Source: Acanthosepion lycidas
Lineage: Eukaryota > Mollusca > Cephalopoda > Sepiida > Sepiidae
Reading direction: 5' to 3'
Assembly (NCBI GenBank): GCA_963932145.1
Contig: OZ010595.1
Location: 75,328,090 to 75,392,089, forward strand
Length of the DNA stretch: 64,000 nt
Positions 43,592 through 55,509 of the stretch are shown here, in pieces. Position 1 is the stretch's first letter. Each line of letters opens with the position of its first letter. The notes under the pieces are model-generated. The model was given only the letters and a program-made list of their open reading frames with translations. It did not search any database and was not told where the DNA came from. Made by a program: the position numbers and the translations under genes.

Positions 43592-43704
43592 ATTTGAGCA
43601 GATGCTCTGTTTTTATTTTATTAAACAGTATATTTATTTACATCTACCAGCCAGAATATTCAAGAAATCTTGTTAGAAATAAAAACAGAGCATCTGCTTA
43701 AATG
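43592..43704. repeat. hairpin with 28-bp arms
   Basis: Left 'atttgagcagatgctctgtt' plus TTTATTT and right 'aaataaaaacagagcatctg' plus CTTAAAT, with a ~55-base loop. No coding content. Confidence 0.8.
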
Positions 43705-43859
43705 TGTAAAAAAAAATGTCTAAAGGAATATATAATTATTTTTTTTTTCTGAATATGGTCAGCAATTTGTAGGTGTTTATAGTTGATATTATTGACATGG
43801 TTTCTTCTCAGTCTTCAATGAAACTTGTATAAGTAGGGTTTGCTGCCCAAATACACACA

Positions 43860-43882
43860 CACACACCTATATATATATATAT
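43860..43882. repeat. (CA)n and (TA)n microsatellite
   Basis: Short dinucleotide runs immediately before the LINE tail. Confidence 0.8.
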
Positions 43883-44110
43883 CAGAATTGAACCAAGCAA
43901 GGCAGTAATGCCACTGAAACACAAGTGGTTACAGAGTGCGGAAGAATTAGGAACAGATACAATAATGAAGAGCAGCTAGAGAAAAGAGTAATCAGTGTAC
44001 AGTAGATAGTGATTGAAGTTGGCTGGAAAGCATGAAGTGTGAAGTGCAAGAGAAGAAACTGTTAGCATAGAATTTATGGTTACATCTATCTAGCCCAAGA
44101 GTGTGTGTGT
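43883..44110 (-). pseudogene. Jockey/CR1-type LINE, 3' tip
   Basis: 'aaccaagcaaggcagtaatg' is the shared LINE/SINE 3' tail on the minus strand. Further in, 'aaactgttagcatagaattt' and 'atggttacatctatctagcc' match the codons before the stop of the 28-kb copy. Only the last ~220 bases are present. Confidence 0.7.
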
Positions 44111-44282
44111 GCCTGTCTTTCAATCAAAAAGTAATAACTACTTTGTTAACCATAATGATATCTAGAAACACACATGAAAAAATGTGTGAGGTTACCTTCA
44201 CTTTTCCCAGCCTCTATCAAAATGTTTGCCCCCCTCTAGATATGTTGAAAGCATAGAGCTGTCATAGAATTTGTATTTATAG

Positions 44283-44520
44283 ATGGATAAAGTGTTGCAA
44301 ACATTCCTAGTGAATGTTTATAGAAAGGCTGCACTTGATGTCAGCACAATAAAGGGATGGATCAGTAGAGTTAATAGCAATCCTAGAAAGATAGGAGAAA
44401 CTAACCGGAGTGAGAGATGCACATTGGCAGGTCAGCTGCTATTTGGAATGAGGATAAAAATGATGCTCTCATTACAGCTGACAAAAGAATCACTTCAGGT
44501 GAACTATGATACTGCCTAGT
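44283..44520 (+). pseudogene. mariner-like transposase N-terminal fragment, another subfamily
   Basis: A 78-codon frame with VYRKAALDVSTIKGWISRVN, typical of the helix-turn-helix region of mariner transposases of the VDVSTVRRWVSRV type. After a frame change it gives DALITADKRITSGEL (second helix region, VDALITADRRIT type). No DDE core was found downstream, so this is a relic. It differs from the 38.5-39.2 kb mariner. Confidence 0.6.
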
Positions 44521-45104
44521 TTAATGAACATTCTTGGATAGTCAAAGATTTATAAAAAATGGTTTACCAGAATGTTGATAGACTACATGAAAGTGCAAAA
44601 AGGTGGCTGTTGCATGACAGATTCTTGAATTGCATAACATAGTACTTGGAGGAGAGCAGTTCTTTGATAAAATGAAAGGGGCAACTTTTGCATAACTAAG
44701 AAAGAAACCAAAATGAATCTTCAAGGCAGGAAGGAAAATATGTTGAGGATTAGATGTAAGACTTATGTTCCTCTTGGTATGCTTTTGGTGCTTCTTTGAT
44801 TAAACCATTTGGAATCAAAGAACAAGCTTTACTTTTTGCTCAGTCATCATATATAGACACATTTTCTTTTCTTTTTTTTAGATTTAATCCAAGAATTTCC
44901 GGTGAAACATTTCAGATCTGTGAATTGTTCCTAATGAAGTAGCAAAATAAAAAAAAATAAAAATAAATAAATGGTTGAAACTGAAGAATTACCAGGTGAA
45001 ACATCTGAAGAAGGTTAAAGAACACTGCTGAAATGTGAAAGAAAAGGCGGGGAGAAAAAAAAGAAAAAGAAAAAGAAAGGATACTAATTTGAACCTGACA
45101 TCAA
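44521..45104. other. non-coding stretch
   Basis: May include more of the degraded mariner up to about 44700, but no motif is clear. The A-rich blocks near 44950 and 45060 are simple sequence. Confidence 0.35.
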
Positions 45105-45260
45105 TTAGAAGATATGCGAGTGGTGTGTGCAAAGAAATGGAATCGGCAAACAAAGTTCAAATTCCAACTGAGGCTGTAGTATCCACTCTCCATGAAAACC
45201 TTTAAGAAAGAAATCATCACTGACAACACCCCATCTAAGCTATAAGTAAGATTGGGCAAT
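45105..45260 (+). mobile_element. tRNA-like SINE remnant
   Basis: GAGTGGTGTGTGCAAAGAAA (A-box-like) then CAAAGTTCAAATTCCAACTG (B-box-like). The body has 'caccccatctaagctataag'. Degraded. Confidence 0.45.
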
Positions 45261-46671
45261 TTAGTTTTGGTAAGGCAACCAGTATATGATAAGGAAAATA
45301 ATCAATTCAAATCCATAGAGAAGGCAACAAGAAACAACACCTGACAATTCCAAGACATTAAAAGGAAAGAAAGCTTTAGAGAGCTACAACTGCCAACATC
45401 GTAATAGGACATAACATTTGAAAAAAAAAAAAGATGAAAAGCAATATAACACAAAATGCCATTTTAGTTGAGTAATGACTTGAAAATGGAAAGTACTTAT
45501 CAAGGAGAGGGGCTTTAAATCTGAAGAGAAGAACTTTAACCTATGAGAGGGGGAACTGGGAATTGCAATCAAATCTTTTATTTGATAGCAGTTTTGTTTC
45601 ATAAAATGTTTTCAATAATTGCTACAAAGTTCAAGATTTATTCTTTATTATCAATCCACAACAGTTATTCAGGATTGAAGGATCATCGTCCGAGAATTGC
45701 AATAAAAATAAACGAAGTTAATGAAAAATACTCATAAAAAAATAAATAACTGGCAATGCTTTAAGAAGTTTAATTAATATTACAATTTATCCACTATAAA
45801 TCAAGAAACGAAGCCTTGTGTCTTGATATTTTACAAAATAAAAGATTGAGTTGCAAAAAAAAAAAAAAGTTCAAAAGTATTACTATTTAACTTTTGATTA
45901 TATAAAAATAATTATATAACACGTATAACGGAACAATTTCAAAAAAAGTTTACATCATAAAATAATGTGTTAAAAATGAATTAACACCTTTTAGTAAAAA
46001 TATTATTTCTGATAATAAAATCAATATTAAAATCAACTCTTCTGATGAGTGGATGTAATCTCTGCAAAACTCAAAATAGGAAAAAGACAAGTGAAGATTT
46101 AATTTTATTCATTAGTATTTTTCAAAATATTAATTTTTGCTTCTTCTCAGATATACCTAAAAGTACATTTTTGTTGCTAAAAAAAAATTTCAACAAGTCT
46201 CCATAAAATGATTGAATGAAAGAGAAAGCAAAGAAATATTAAGAATTTCATGTCAACTCCAAAACATCTTCAGAGCTCAGGACTTGAGTAATAATGCACC
46301 AACATAAAAATTCTTTCTGAAATGCTAAAAAACATTCACTAAATTACTGAACATAATAGTCTGCAGACCAGTGCCCTCATTTTGGTTATTATAGTCAAAA
46401 TGTTTCAATCACTGTACCCTTTGTCCTTCTGGCAATTTAAAACTGATCCCTTTATTCAATCCATGGAAACTGTGCGTTCTCATTTCACTGTCAGGGTTAA
46501 GGAATATCAAATATCAGTTAATGCTTTCCTATGAAGCTATTTTTGCTTTACCCACTTAGAACATTTGGCTTTCACAACTGGAGCAGGATGAGCAGTCATT
46601 AGAATAATGATAATTCTTCATTTCAGAAAGTACAACAAATTATTCACCAAATATTCATAAATTGTTGTTCT
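45261..46671. other. AT-rich non-coding stretch
   Basis: Nothing recognised in about 1.4 kb. The frames here lack family features. Confidence 0.5.
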
Positions 46672-46935
46672 TTATCTTCTCTATCATGTCCCATCAAGGA
46701 CATGCACAATATTTGGCTCTTCTAGCCTTTGTCACTCTTTGTAATGTTTGTTTTTTTAACTATCCTTCCCTGTTCTATCATCCATTTACACAAGCTCATT
46801 TAATGGGTTACTTGCCATTTCTCTCATCTTTAATACGTCCTGTGAGTATGTAGGTCTTCTTTTCTCATAATGTGTGCTAAAAATTTAAACTATTTCTTTC
46901 TGATTCTATGTATACGTGTCCTTTTTGTTTCCATT
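46672..46935 (-). pseudogene. RTE-type LINE, C-terminal fragment
   Basis: Blocks 'catcaaggacatgcacaata', 'taatacgtcctgtgagtatg' and 'tcataatgtgtgctaaaaat' match the RTE tail. The shortest of the RTE copies. Confidence 0.65.
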
Positions 46936-47189
46936 ACAAAATTCAGATTATATTTTAATTTCAAGACAAACAAAAATTCATCTTTTCCATGAATATTAAT
47001 TCAAACTCTAGTTTAAGATGTTTTTATAACTTTATCCATAATTTCAGTTATCTGTAGTTAGGCCATTACTTTATGATTCCCAAGCACAAAAACAATGTTT
47101 TTGACTGTTACTTTTAATCTTGGAGAAAAACTGCAAAAATATTCCCTTCCCCAAATTTGCATCCCTTTTTTCATGTGAACATTTGCTAT

Positions 47190-47268
47190 TAGGTTGGTGC
47201 AAAAATAATGTCGTTTTTTGACGTTCAACTTCAAAAGAAAAACGACACTATTTTTGCACCAACCTAAT
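47190..47268. mobile_element. mariner-type MITE (79 bp)
   Basis: Usual ends, flanked by TA at 47188-47189 and 47269-47270. The centre is 'caacttcaaaagaa'. The flanks match a MITE-free stretch at about 11110-11160. Confidence 0.92.
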
Positions 47269-47274
47269 ATTTTG

Positions 47275-47545
47275 TGAACTTTTTACTTTAGATAGAATTG
47301 CAATTTTTTTCACAAATTTTTATGCGATTATACAAGTTAGCCCACTACCTACAGAAGAGGTTATCTATACCATTTTATGACAAGGCTCACTATATTTGAC
47401 CAGAGTTGGAAAGGGTTGTCGGGAACATTCATAGGCTGTCTTATAGTTGCTTTGCATTGTCTTGTCATTATTTTAACATGTTCCTCTTATTGTTACAGAG
47501 AATTTTGTCAATTCCACTTAACTATGCCTGCTTCTTCAACATTGG
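47275..47545. repeat. dispersed repeat D, copy 1
   Basis: Shares 'acaagtta', 'ccattttatgacaaggctca' and 'cactatatttgaccagagttgg' with 49675-49840. Its far end ('gagaattttgtcaattccac') also matches about 12005-12030. Identity unknown. Confidence 0.5.
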
Positions 47546-47789
47546 CAATTCATAAATGCCAAATAGAAGCTGTGAAGAGTTGCAATAAAAAAAGAAAGAG
47601 AAGTAAATGAAAAATAGTCATAAAAAATAAGTGAAAATGTAAAAGTTCAATAAGAAAAAAAAATGTATTCCATGGTAAAAATACAGATAACAGATATCCA
47701 ACTTTAATTCCAGTTTCTATTTTGTGATATAAAATAAAATTTAACTATATTTAATCAGTCACACCCTCCTGACTTCACCTATTTCAGAT

Positions 47790-47905
47790 AATGAGATTAT
47801 CATGAGGCTACAAGTGTAAAATACCCAGTGAGGATCAAACTCATAATACAGAAGTAATGGTTTGAGAGAGAATCTCACTAATTACAACTCTGCAGTAAAG
47901 TATCC
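47790..47905 (-). mobile_element. tRNA-derived SINE, family III
   Basis: On the minus strand GAGTTTGATCCTCACTGGGT follows an A-box-like region, as in the 37080 copy. Confidence 0.5.
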
Positions 47906-48234
47906 AGAATATTTAAAAAAAAATAAATAAATAAAATAAAATTAAAAAATAAACACCCACTGAAAAAGTTTGTTTTTGATTTGGGATCTCTTTCAGAGAA
48001 TCAAACACTAAAACTAGAAGTTAATATCAGTAGAAATAAACCAGTGTTATTTTTTTTCAATATTATGTTCATTCAGGAAGTAAGTAATCATTGGTTGCCA
48101 CAGGTTTCATTATCATTCGTAAATTGCCATGACTTCTTGGAAAAGAAAGTGTTCTCCTTGTTACCTTATTCTTTTAGATTTATTTGTTTTTGTTTTGTTT
48201 TTTGTTTTTTTGCAGAGACTGTGTTTTGTTAAAA

Positions 48235-48365
48235 TGGCTGTCATGCAATGCTAGAGAGACCCAACTACCCTGATAAAGTGAATACAACAGCCTGGGCCAG
48301 AATTTGAACTTGGCTCACTTTCTACCCAGTGGGTTACCTCCATATGGCTTGCCAGATTTGCCAAG
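48235..48365 (-). mobile_element. tRNA-derived SINE remnant
   Basis: Minus strand: GGAGGTAACCCACTGGGTAG then GCCAAGTTCAAATTCTGGCC (B-box-like). Shorter than families I and II. Confidence 0.5.
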
Positions 48366-49674
48366 ACATCATGAGGTGACATCAGCTATAAAAATGAGAC
48401 ACTTCCTCTTTGTTTTTTCTCTCTTTTTGTTCTAGCATACAGTAGCAACACCACCAACACAAGACTTGCTCCCAGCATGGAAATATCTTTCTACTGAATG
48501 ACTGAACTCTCTCGCACTCACAAAAAATTCTTAAATCTTCATGTCTTTCTTTTCAGCTATATTTGCATGTACCTTAGTGTATTTTCTTTGTCAATCAGTC
48601 AATTGTTGTATAAAAACACATGAAAATATTGCTTTGTTAAAATTTATTCATTTCCTTAACACCACCTCTACCAATGACAACCTATCATTTACAAGTGTAA
48701 ATTTTGTTCGCCACTACTTTTAGTTAAACTAGCATCAGTGCCAAAACAACCCTTATAACCATTACACTATGTACAGACTACAAGAAAAATATCTATAGAA
48801 ATATTTGATAAATCTACCTATACGTATTATGTATCTTGTATTGCTTGTCCAACACAGAAGTCCTGCTAATATTGGAATTTTATTCTAACATAAAAAAAGA
48901 TTAGTGAAGTTATTTAGGCATACAAGGAAGTCTCTTACTCAGTGTGAAATTGAAGAGAATTTATTTATAATTAAATTTTAAATTGGGAATGAAAGAAAGG
49001 TTTGATGGCATGCTCAAAATATTCTTTTGAGCACTTAATGAAAATTAAGCTGGGTAAAGAGATATGTCCTAATTTTTAAATGAACATTACGATTGATTTT
49101 TTTTTTAAATCCTTAAAAAGGACACTATGATAGGTCAAAATACTCGAAATTTTGACCTATTACTCAGGTCAAACATAGCAGTCTGAAAGGATGTTGTATA
49201 TGAGGGAGGCTGAAAGAGATATTTTTGTATCAGTGACAGGACATGTGATGAAAGCTTGGTCTGTATCGCTTTGATGTTGGTTTTCACAACAAATAGGTAG
49301 TTTTAGTTGTTTTCAGTTGTAAAGGTTTTGTTTAATTTTTTTCTTTTTTTTTTTTGTCCTCTTGAATGTATGACCATCATCCCAGATGACAAGTGAGTGA
49401 ACAGTTCTCTTCACTAGCCAGTGACCTCGTTGATATCTGGGACACCAGGATCATTCAATTATCATTTGAAATTATCCCAGAAGGGAGGGGGTTTGAATTC
49501 CTTGCTTTTGATTGGTGAAAAAAATCCAAAAGGAAGAATTTTCCTTCTCAAGCCTTCCCGCCTCCTAGAATATTTTAATTTTATAGCAAAACTTAAACAG
49601 GCTCAAATCAAGGCATATCAAGAAAAGGCTGTCCAGAAACTTCATTGGTTATTAATGTCTTCACTATTAGGTAC
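48366..49674. other. AT-rich non-coding stretch
   Basis: A 12-bp-arm hairpin at about 49130-49165 (ATAGGTCAAAA / TTTTGACCTAT). The 135-codon frame at 49421-49828 is the longest non-repeat frame outside transposons, but I recognise no domain and its 3' half lies in repeat D, so I do not call it a gene. Confidence 0.45.
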
Positions 49675-49840
49675 GAGCAACAGAGATAGAACTGTAATTT
49701 TTTTCACAATTTTTTATACTATTATACAAGTTACCTCATTATCCACAGATCCATTAATGAAGAGGCTATCTACACCATTTTATGACAAGGTTCACTATAT
49801 TTGTCAAAAGTTGGAAAGAGTCATCTAGAATGTTCATAGG
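49675..49840. repeat. dispersed repeat D, copy 2
   Basis: See 47275-47545. Confidence 0.5.
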
Positions 49841-50398
49841 CCAATCAAGGTATAAATCTAAGGAGACATGAATTGATACATTTGCAGGTCTTTTAGTCTA
49901 CTAACTGGTGTGTACTTACATTTATATCTTGGTCAGCCTATGAACTTTTCAGCTGATCCCCGTACTTGCTATAGCTCGTATTCAACAATAAACTACCCAG
50001 GATACAGCAAAATATTTAGACTGAAAAAAGCAATTTGCATAAACATTTCCTTTATGAATTTTCTAAAAATTGAGAAATTTTTTTAAATAAGCCACTATAT
50101 GCTAAAATATTACTTTTTCCTGTAAAACTAATCTATCTATGCTATAAAAAACAATGGCTTTTTACATATATTTTTTTTTTCAGTTATTATTGCTATACTA
50201 TTTTTCACCCCCTAGCTTGGAACAGTCCACCATCATCAAAGACACTGTCGTTTGGAGTCATACGAGACATAACTGGTACAGCAAAAAACAACATTAGAAA
50301 TAAAAAAAAAAAAAAAATAAAAAAAAATAACTGTTTTACAGAATTAAGATGCACCACAAAATTTCCTATTAGGCATCATGGCAAAAACATCAAAGATT
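49841..50398. other. AT-rich non-coding stretch
   Basis: Nothing recognised. Confidence 0.5.
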
Positions 50399-50456
50399 AA
50401 ATGTTTTTATTAAGTAGTTTGTATTTTGCAATACAAACATCTTAATAAAAACATTT
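50399..50456. repeat. short near-perfect hairpin (27-bp arms, 4-base loop)
   Basis: The left arm AAATGTTTTTATTAAGTAGT plus TTGTATT pairs with the right arm with two mismatches around TTGC. The size is like a small pre-miRNA or a recent palindrome. No MITE ends are visible. Confidence 0.85.
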
Positions 50457-52744
50457 TATTTGAAGTTTATTTAACAACTTGAAACAGCAGCCTACTTTAA
50501 GTGCAGACAAATGATGATTAAGAGTGCTCACCCATCCACCCACAAAGCAGAACTAATGAATTCTGCATGACAGATATACATATATAGGCATATCAAGGAG
50601 TCCATAGCCTAATGACAAAAAATATTTTACATAATAAATAATTTTCAAAATAATCTTTGTTAATGCACTTCATTAATATTAAATCACACAGATGAAACAT
50701 AATATTCTAACAATTTCATATCAAACTTCTATAACGATATCAAGCTCGAAACATTGATCTACTCTGACGTAAACTCAAATAATTTCACTTTTGTTATTAT
50801 TAAGAAAGTAAAATCAGTAATTCTTATTTAAAATTATGTAAGTATTTACATAGGCATTTAGTAACAATAAGTTTAATTTTTGACAATTTAATCTATTTAA
50901 TAATTCTGCCCAGTGACCAAGCCTATGTATATCAGTACATAAAGGATTGTTCAGCCTAATAATGAAAAAAATATTTTCATTTTAACATTTTTCAACAAGA
51001 TCCCCTTTTTTTTGTCAATGTACTTAATTTAATGGTGCATATAAATTTTTTGTACTCAGCATTATTTAAAAGTAGTACTTCCTCTTCTACTGTATATAAC
51101 AGCCCCTTAACTGCAGTAGCATAGTTAATTTCATTGAAGATTGTTTTAGCTGTTGCCATAACAGGACAACACAACTGTGAAATTCAAGTACCAATTATTC
51201 AGCTCTCAGAATTACCTGCAGTAACAAGACAAACTTTTTGCCCAACAAACAAAATAACCTACAAGGTGCTAAAGATTAATCAAACATTATGCATTGCAAA
51301 TTTCAGATCAAAATTCAGCTAATTTTGTGATCCACCTAAACAAAAAGGAGCAAAATGTATAAGCACTGAACTATCAATTTTTGACTTATTTCTTTTGAAG
51401 TCAAATGAAACTAAATCTGGAAAAAAGTCCAAGTTCTTAGCTTTGATTTATGATGAATGTGGTGTGAAAACTTATTACACAAATGACGAAATTTCAGTAC
51501 TACTACTATGGTTGCTGTAAATTCCATATTACTCTCTTTCTCTCTGATCTGTCTTTCTAACTTTGTCTCTTTAAATCTAATGTTCCTTCTTTCCATTCTA
51601 GAGAACATACACCACCTTTTCTTTTTTCGATAGTAATTTCTAACATCTCCACTTCTGGTTATATTTATTTCATCTTAATTTCAACTGCTTTTTATCACTA
51701 CTCCCAGATCATCTTCCCACAATTGTCAGAAAACAAGATAGATCACAAAGAATAAGCCCAACCAGCATTCTATCTATTCAAGAGGGATGCCTTTTCGATT
51801 AGACTACAAAAGTCAACAAGTAGCAGTCATCCAAATTTACACATTATTAGGCATTCAAAAAAATAATACTATATTCCAATATCCATTGTACAGTTCACAC
51901 TCCTCCCCCGATTTTCGAACATGAGTTCGAGATAATCTCGTTTCCTGTTTCTTCTAAAGTCATTGCTGTAAATGTACTTGTTTTTACAAAAGTCTTATTA
52001 CCTACTGTAAATGCGTATGTGTGCATGTTTTTCAAAACACTGAAATATTATTTTCTTGTGTTTGTCTTATAAACTTGTACTTACTTCTATTTCCAAAAAT
52101 CAGTGTGGACATATAGTAACACACCACACAACCTGTTTTGTGACATTTTTATTATATTTTACTGAGGGTATCATTTAGCTTAGTCCATACTGCCAAGCAC
52201 TTGGAGAAAAAATAAAAAACGGATGGGCCTATGAGAAATCGTGGTCAGCATTTTCATAGCCATTTATTTCAGTAAATAGCAATTTCTTATTTTTTATAAA
52301 ACAGGCCAGCACAGCCAGGCAACAATGCAGCAGTGAAAATTCTAGATTCATAGTTTAATTAGTAAAGCAGGAAAAACAGACTGTCAAGACTGTTTCATCA
52401 AAGGCTAGTTTATTTTTAAGCTATGCCAACCATGACACAAAGATCTGTGAGTTGTCGGACAAAGCATTTTTAATTATTCATTTTGAACTCCTAGTTCTTT
52501 CATATTTCATTTTTTCCAAGAAATTTGAATGGTATTTCATTAATACTATTCATATAGTAAAGGGGGGGGGAAACAAGGCATAAGAAATACTTAACCAAAA
52601 TTTAATAACTAACAATGCTTGACGAAATCAAATGACGTCACACATAATACTTCTTTGAGCATTAAAAATGGTTTATTAAAGAAGTTCTGAGTAATTTAGC
52701 ATGTCTGCTCCCAGACTTCATTCAAACTTAGACACACACACACA
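50457..52744. other. AT-rich non-coding stretch
   Basis: Over 2 kb without a recognised element. The short frames at 50992-51174, 51134-51322 and 51411-51608 lack family features. Confidence 0.5.
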
Positions 52745-53175
52745 ATTTCTTTTTATTATTTTAAATACTATTTTTAGTATATACCCATGTTTGAAATAGA
52801 TGCCCAGTTTGTTTGTTTTTTTTATTTTAAGCAGTGTGTATTACATCGGGTAGAGTTCAAACCTACATCGCTCTTTGAAGAATCAAACATTTAATTCATT
52901 GTGCTTTAGACAACTTGGCACAGAGAGCATCACAAGTCAGCAAAACTTTATTTACCCCTTTTAAGGAATGTACACCTCCTCATTCAGTTATTCTTGAAAT
53001 CCCATATGTACTCAGTTTCATATTCAAAATTAAAAAGCAATTTCTAAAGAATTAATGGATTTATTTTTTAATCTAACATTTTTATTACTTCAAACATTTT
53101 TAGTGGATACTCATGTTTGAAATAGACACCCCATTTATTTTTTACTTAAAACAGTATGTCTTACGTCTATTGGTC
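52745..53175. repeat. ~110-bp direct repeat, two copies 330 bases apart
   Basis: 52745-52860 and 53075-53175 share 'cccatgtttgaaatagatgc' / 'ctcatgtttgaaatagacac' and flanking T-rich blocks. A tRNA-like B box (AGAGTTCAAACCTACATCG) lies between them at about 52850. It may be a dimeric repeat. Confidence 0.55.
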
Positions 53176-54299
53176 TGTGCACCATCTTTTTTATAGAAAA
53201 TGAATTAGGGTCTACAAAGTGCAGCAAACCCAATGTTCCAATAGCAATGACATGAATCATGAATTTACAAAAAGGTAATTTACTGTGCATATAGACACAG
53301 GGGTATTTGGAGGTTAGGTTTTATCTAATACCTCCCACCCTAAAATGGATCAGTTTTCACCTGATCTTAAAAAGCTTTTACCCAACATCAGCCAGTTTAG
53401 AACTCAAAGTATTTTTTTATAAGCTGTAAGAACTTTGCTAGATAGAACTTAAGCAAAAGATACCTTCTAAATATACTTATGCACAATCAACAAGGATTTG
53501 TTACTTCAGCTGTTTTACATGGTTTAAAAGTCAGTTTTTATAAACACATACAAGTCGGGAGATATCTGACCAATTCTCTTAACTAGTGGTAGAACACTAA
53601 CTTTGGTGAACAAATAATCACAGTAGTGACAAGTTCAAATCTAAAGTACCAACTGGTATATTTGGACACATATCTAACATGGGATATTTTTTTTTTTTTA
53701 ACTACTTTTTCAATAGTATTTGAAATGTTATAAGCTGGGTATCTTACAAACATTTTGAATACATTTTCAAAACTAAAACTTATTGTAAACAAAAGTTATC
53801 TCACACAGCCAGCTGTTGCACTTGCAACATTGTTCTAATTGAGTGAAACAAGTCTTTATAGCCAAATTAGATTTGTAATTTAATATTCTGAATACTTTAT
53901 ATTTGTTTGATGTAGATAAATACTTTCAGGTAAGAATTTGTGGTCTCCAGTTGTATTGTAAACTGATTTGTCAAATTTATCATTGATTCTCAATATTGAC
54001 AGTCACAATATTACTAAGGTCAATGATAATCCATAGGTGTACTAAATTTGTATATCATTTGAGAAATAACAATAGGATGGTTCAGTTTCCCAAAATCCTA
54101 AGTCAGAGGTCATAATTCCAAAATCAGTCTCACAAGTCCAATACCAGAAAATACAGGGGCTTTTATTATTGTGATGAGTTGAGACTGGTATGGAAACACA
54201 AATAATTACCATATTTCAAGGCCTACTGAAGTCGACCTATCTTAACATAGATTTTCTTTTTTGACAAATAGCATAAAGAACAAAATCGGTTGGTTGTTT
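53176..54299. other. AT-rich non-coding stretch
   Basis: At about 53580-53650 another tRNA-like fragment with a CAAGTTCAAATCTAAAG box. Nothing coding. Confidence 0.4.
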
Positions 54300-55500
54300 T
54301 GCAACATATCAACACCTCTATGAGTTATTTAATTGTGACACTGAGTCGTCGGCCGATGGTCAACCCAAAGTCACAACGCAAAACTGTGATATTTCTCCTA
54401 CCAGCGTTTTGGGGTTGACTCTTAGCCGCTTCCACAAATGTGTCCTGGTTGATTGGTGGTCGTTGCTGCCCGGCGGGATCCTTTGGTCAGGGTACCAAGT
54501 GGGATGGTCAGTCAATTTCAAATGGCTTCACACCAGATGCAACTGGTTCAACACCAGCTCAGTCATTCTCAGCTCACTTCCAATGTATGGTTACTGAAGC
54601 AACTATTAGGTTGGTGCAAAAATAATTTCGTTTTTTCACATAGTAACATATGTTAGAAAACGAAATTATTTTTGCACCAACCTAATACTTCAATCTAAAG
54701 TCTAACCTACCCATGTTGTGATTTTGATCTTAGGTAGACGATATCAATCAGGCAACGAACTGTAGTACAAGATGAGTCTAAATTGGAGGTGATATCACAC
54801 AAGCATAAAGAAAAGAAGCAAATAAAAATCCAAGAGGTTCAAGTATGTTGAAAGAAACAAATCAACTTTTATTCGTCTGTTATATACAGGAGTGTGTGTT
54901 TTTCTCCCAACTAGTTTCCTCAGAGAATGACACTTTTATACTTCTTAGGCAAGTTCTGGTCTTCTAAGTCAAATGGTTTAGTTTTTAAGTGCTGGCTTAG
55001 CTTTGTTTGTCAGTATAACTTGCTATTGGTAGGAAAGGCGAAGCCGGAGGTCATGGAATCTCTGTCAGCTTCTGTGAAGCAACGCTCTGGTTTCTGCTAC
55101 TATAACTGCTGGACTGAAAGTTCTCAACTCACTCTACTGGCAAACTGCCCAAGGGTGCTCGCTTATATGGAGACCAACCAAAAACTGGAGCAGGGTTAGA
55201 CACAGCCTGGGATTTTTGGTAAATCCTGATTTCTGACAAGGAACCTCTTTGTTATCTGGCTAGGAAAATTGATTACTTCCCATTTTAGGAAAATTAATTA
55301 CTGGTGGGGGGGGGGTCCCTACAGTTGTGAGGAGAGGTTGCAGGATAGCTATCTTCCCAAAATCCCTCCATTTCACAGTGGTACCTCATATGTCAATTCC
55401 TTTCAGTGGGCGTTAATAATTTCCCCGTCTTTCTCATCAAATTACCTCCGCCTATCACCATTGCTCCCACTCAACCAATGCCGTCACAGACGTGTGGATG
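54300..55500. other. less AT-rich block of unknown origin
   Basis: Visibly richer in G and C than its surroundings (for example 54340-54600 and 55020-55200). It is interrupted by a MITE at 54606-54685. Frames of 60-100 codons overlap in several phases, and I recognise no domain in any of them. It could be an old mobile element interior or a decayed gene. Confidence 0.4.
54606..54685. mobile_element. mariner-type MITE with distinctive centre (80 bp)
   Basis: Usual ends with TA at 54604-54605 and 54686-54687. The centre TCACATAGTAACATATGT is the reverse complement of the 29603 centre, so the two copies lie in opposite orientation. Confidence 0.92.
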
Positions 55501-55509
55501 TGGCTAATC

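Noticed and set aside
46035-46070. Further hammerhead core (CTGATGAGTGG)
   Set aside because: No GAAA core at the right distance and no stem II or stem I pairing.
49421-49828. 135-codon frame as a possible gene
   Set aside because: No recognisable domain, and its 3' half lies in a dispersed repeat also found at 47.3 kb.
54409-54656. Three overlapping frames in the less AT-rich block as a host exon
   Set aside because: All three phases are open for similar lengths, which reflects composition rather than coding, and a MITE interrupts the region.
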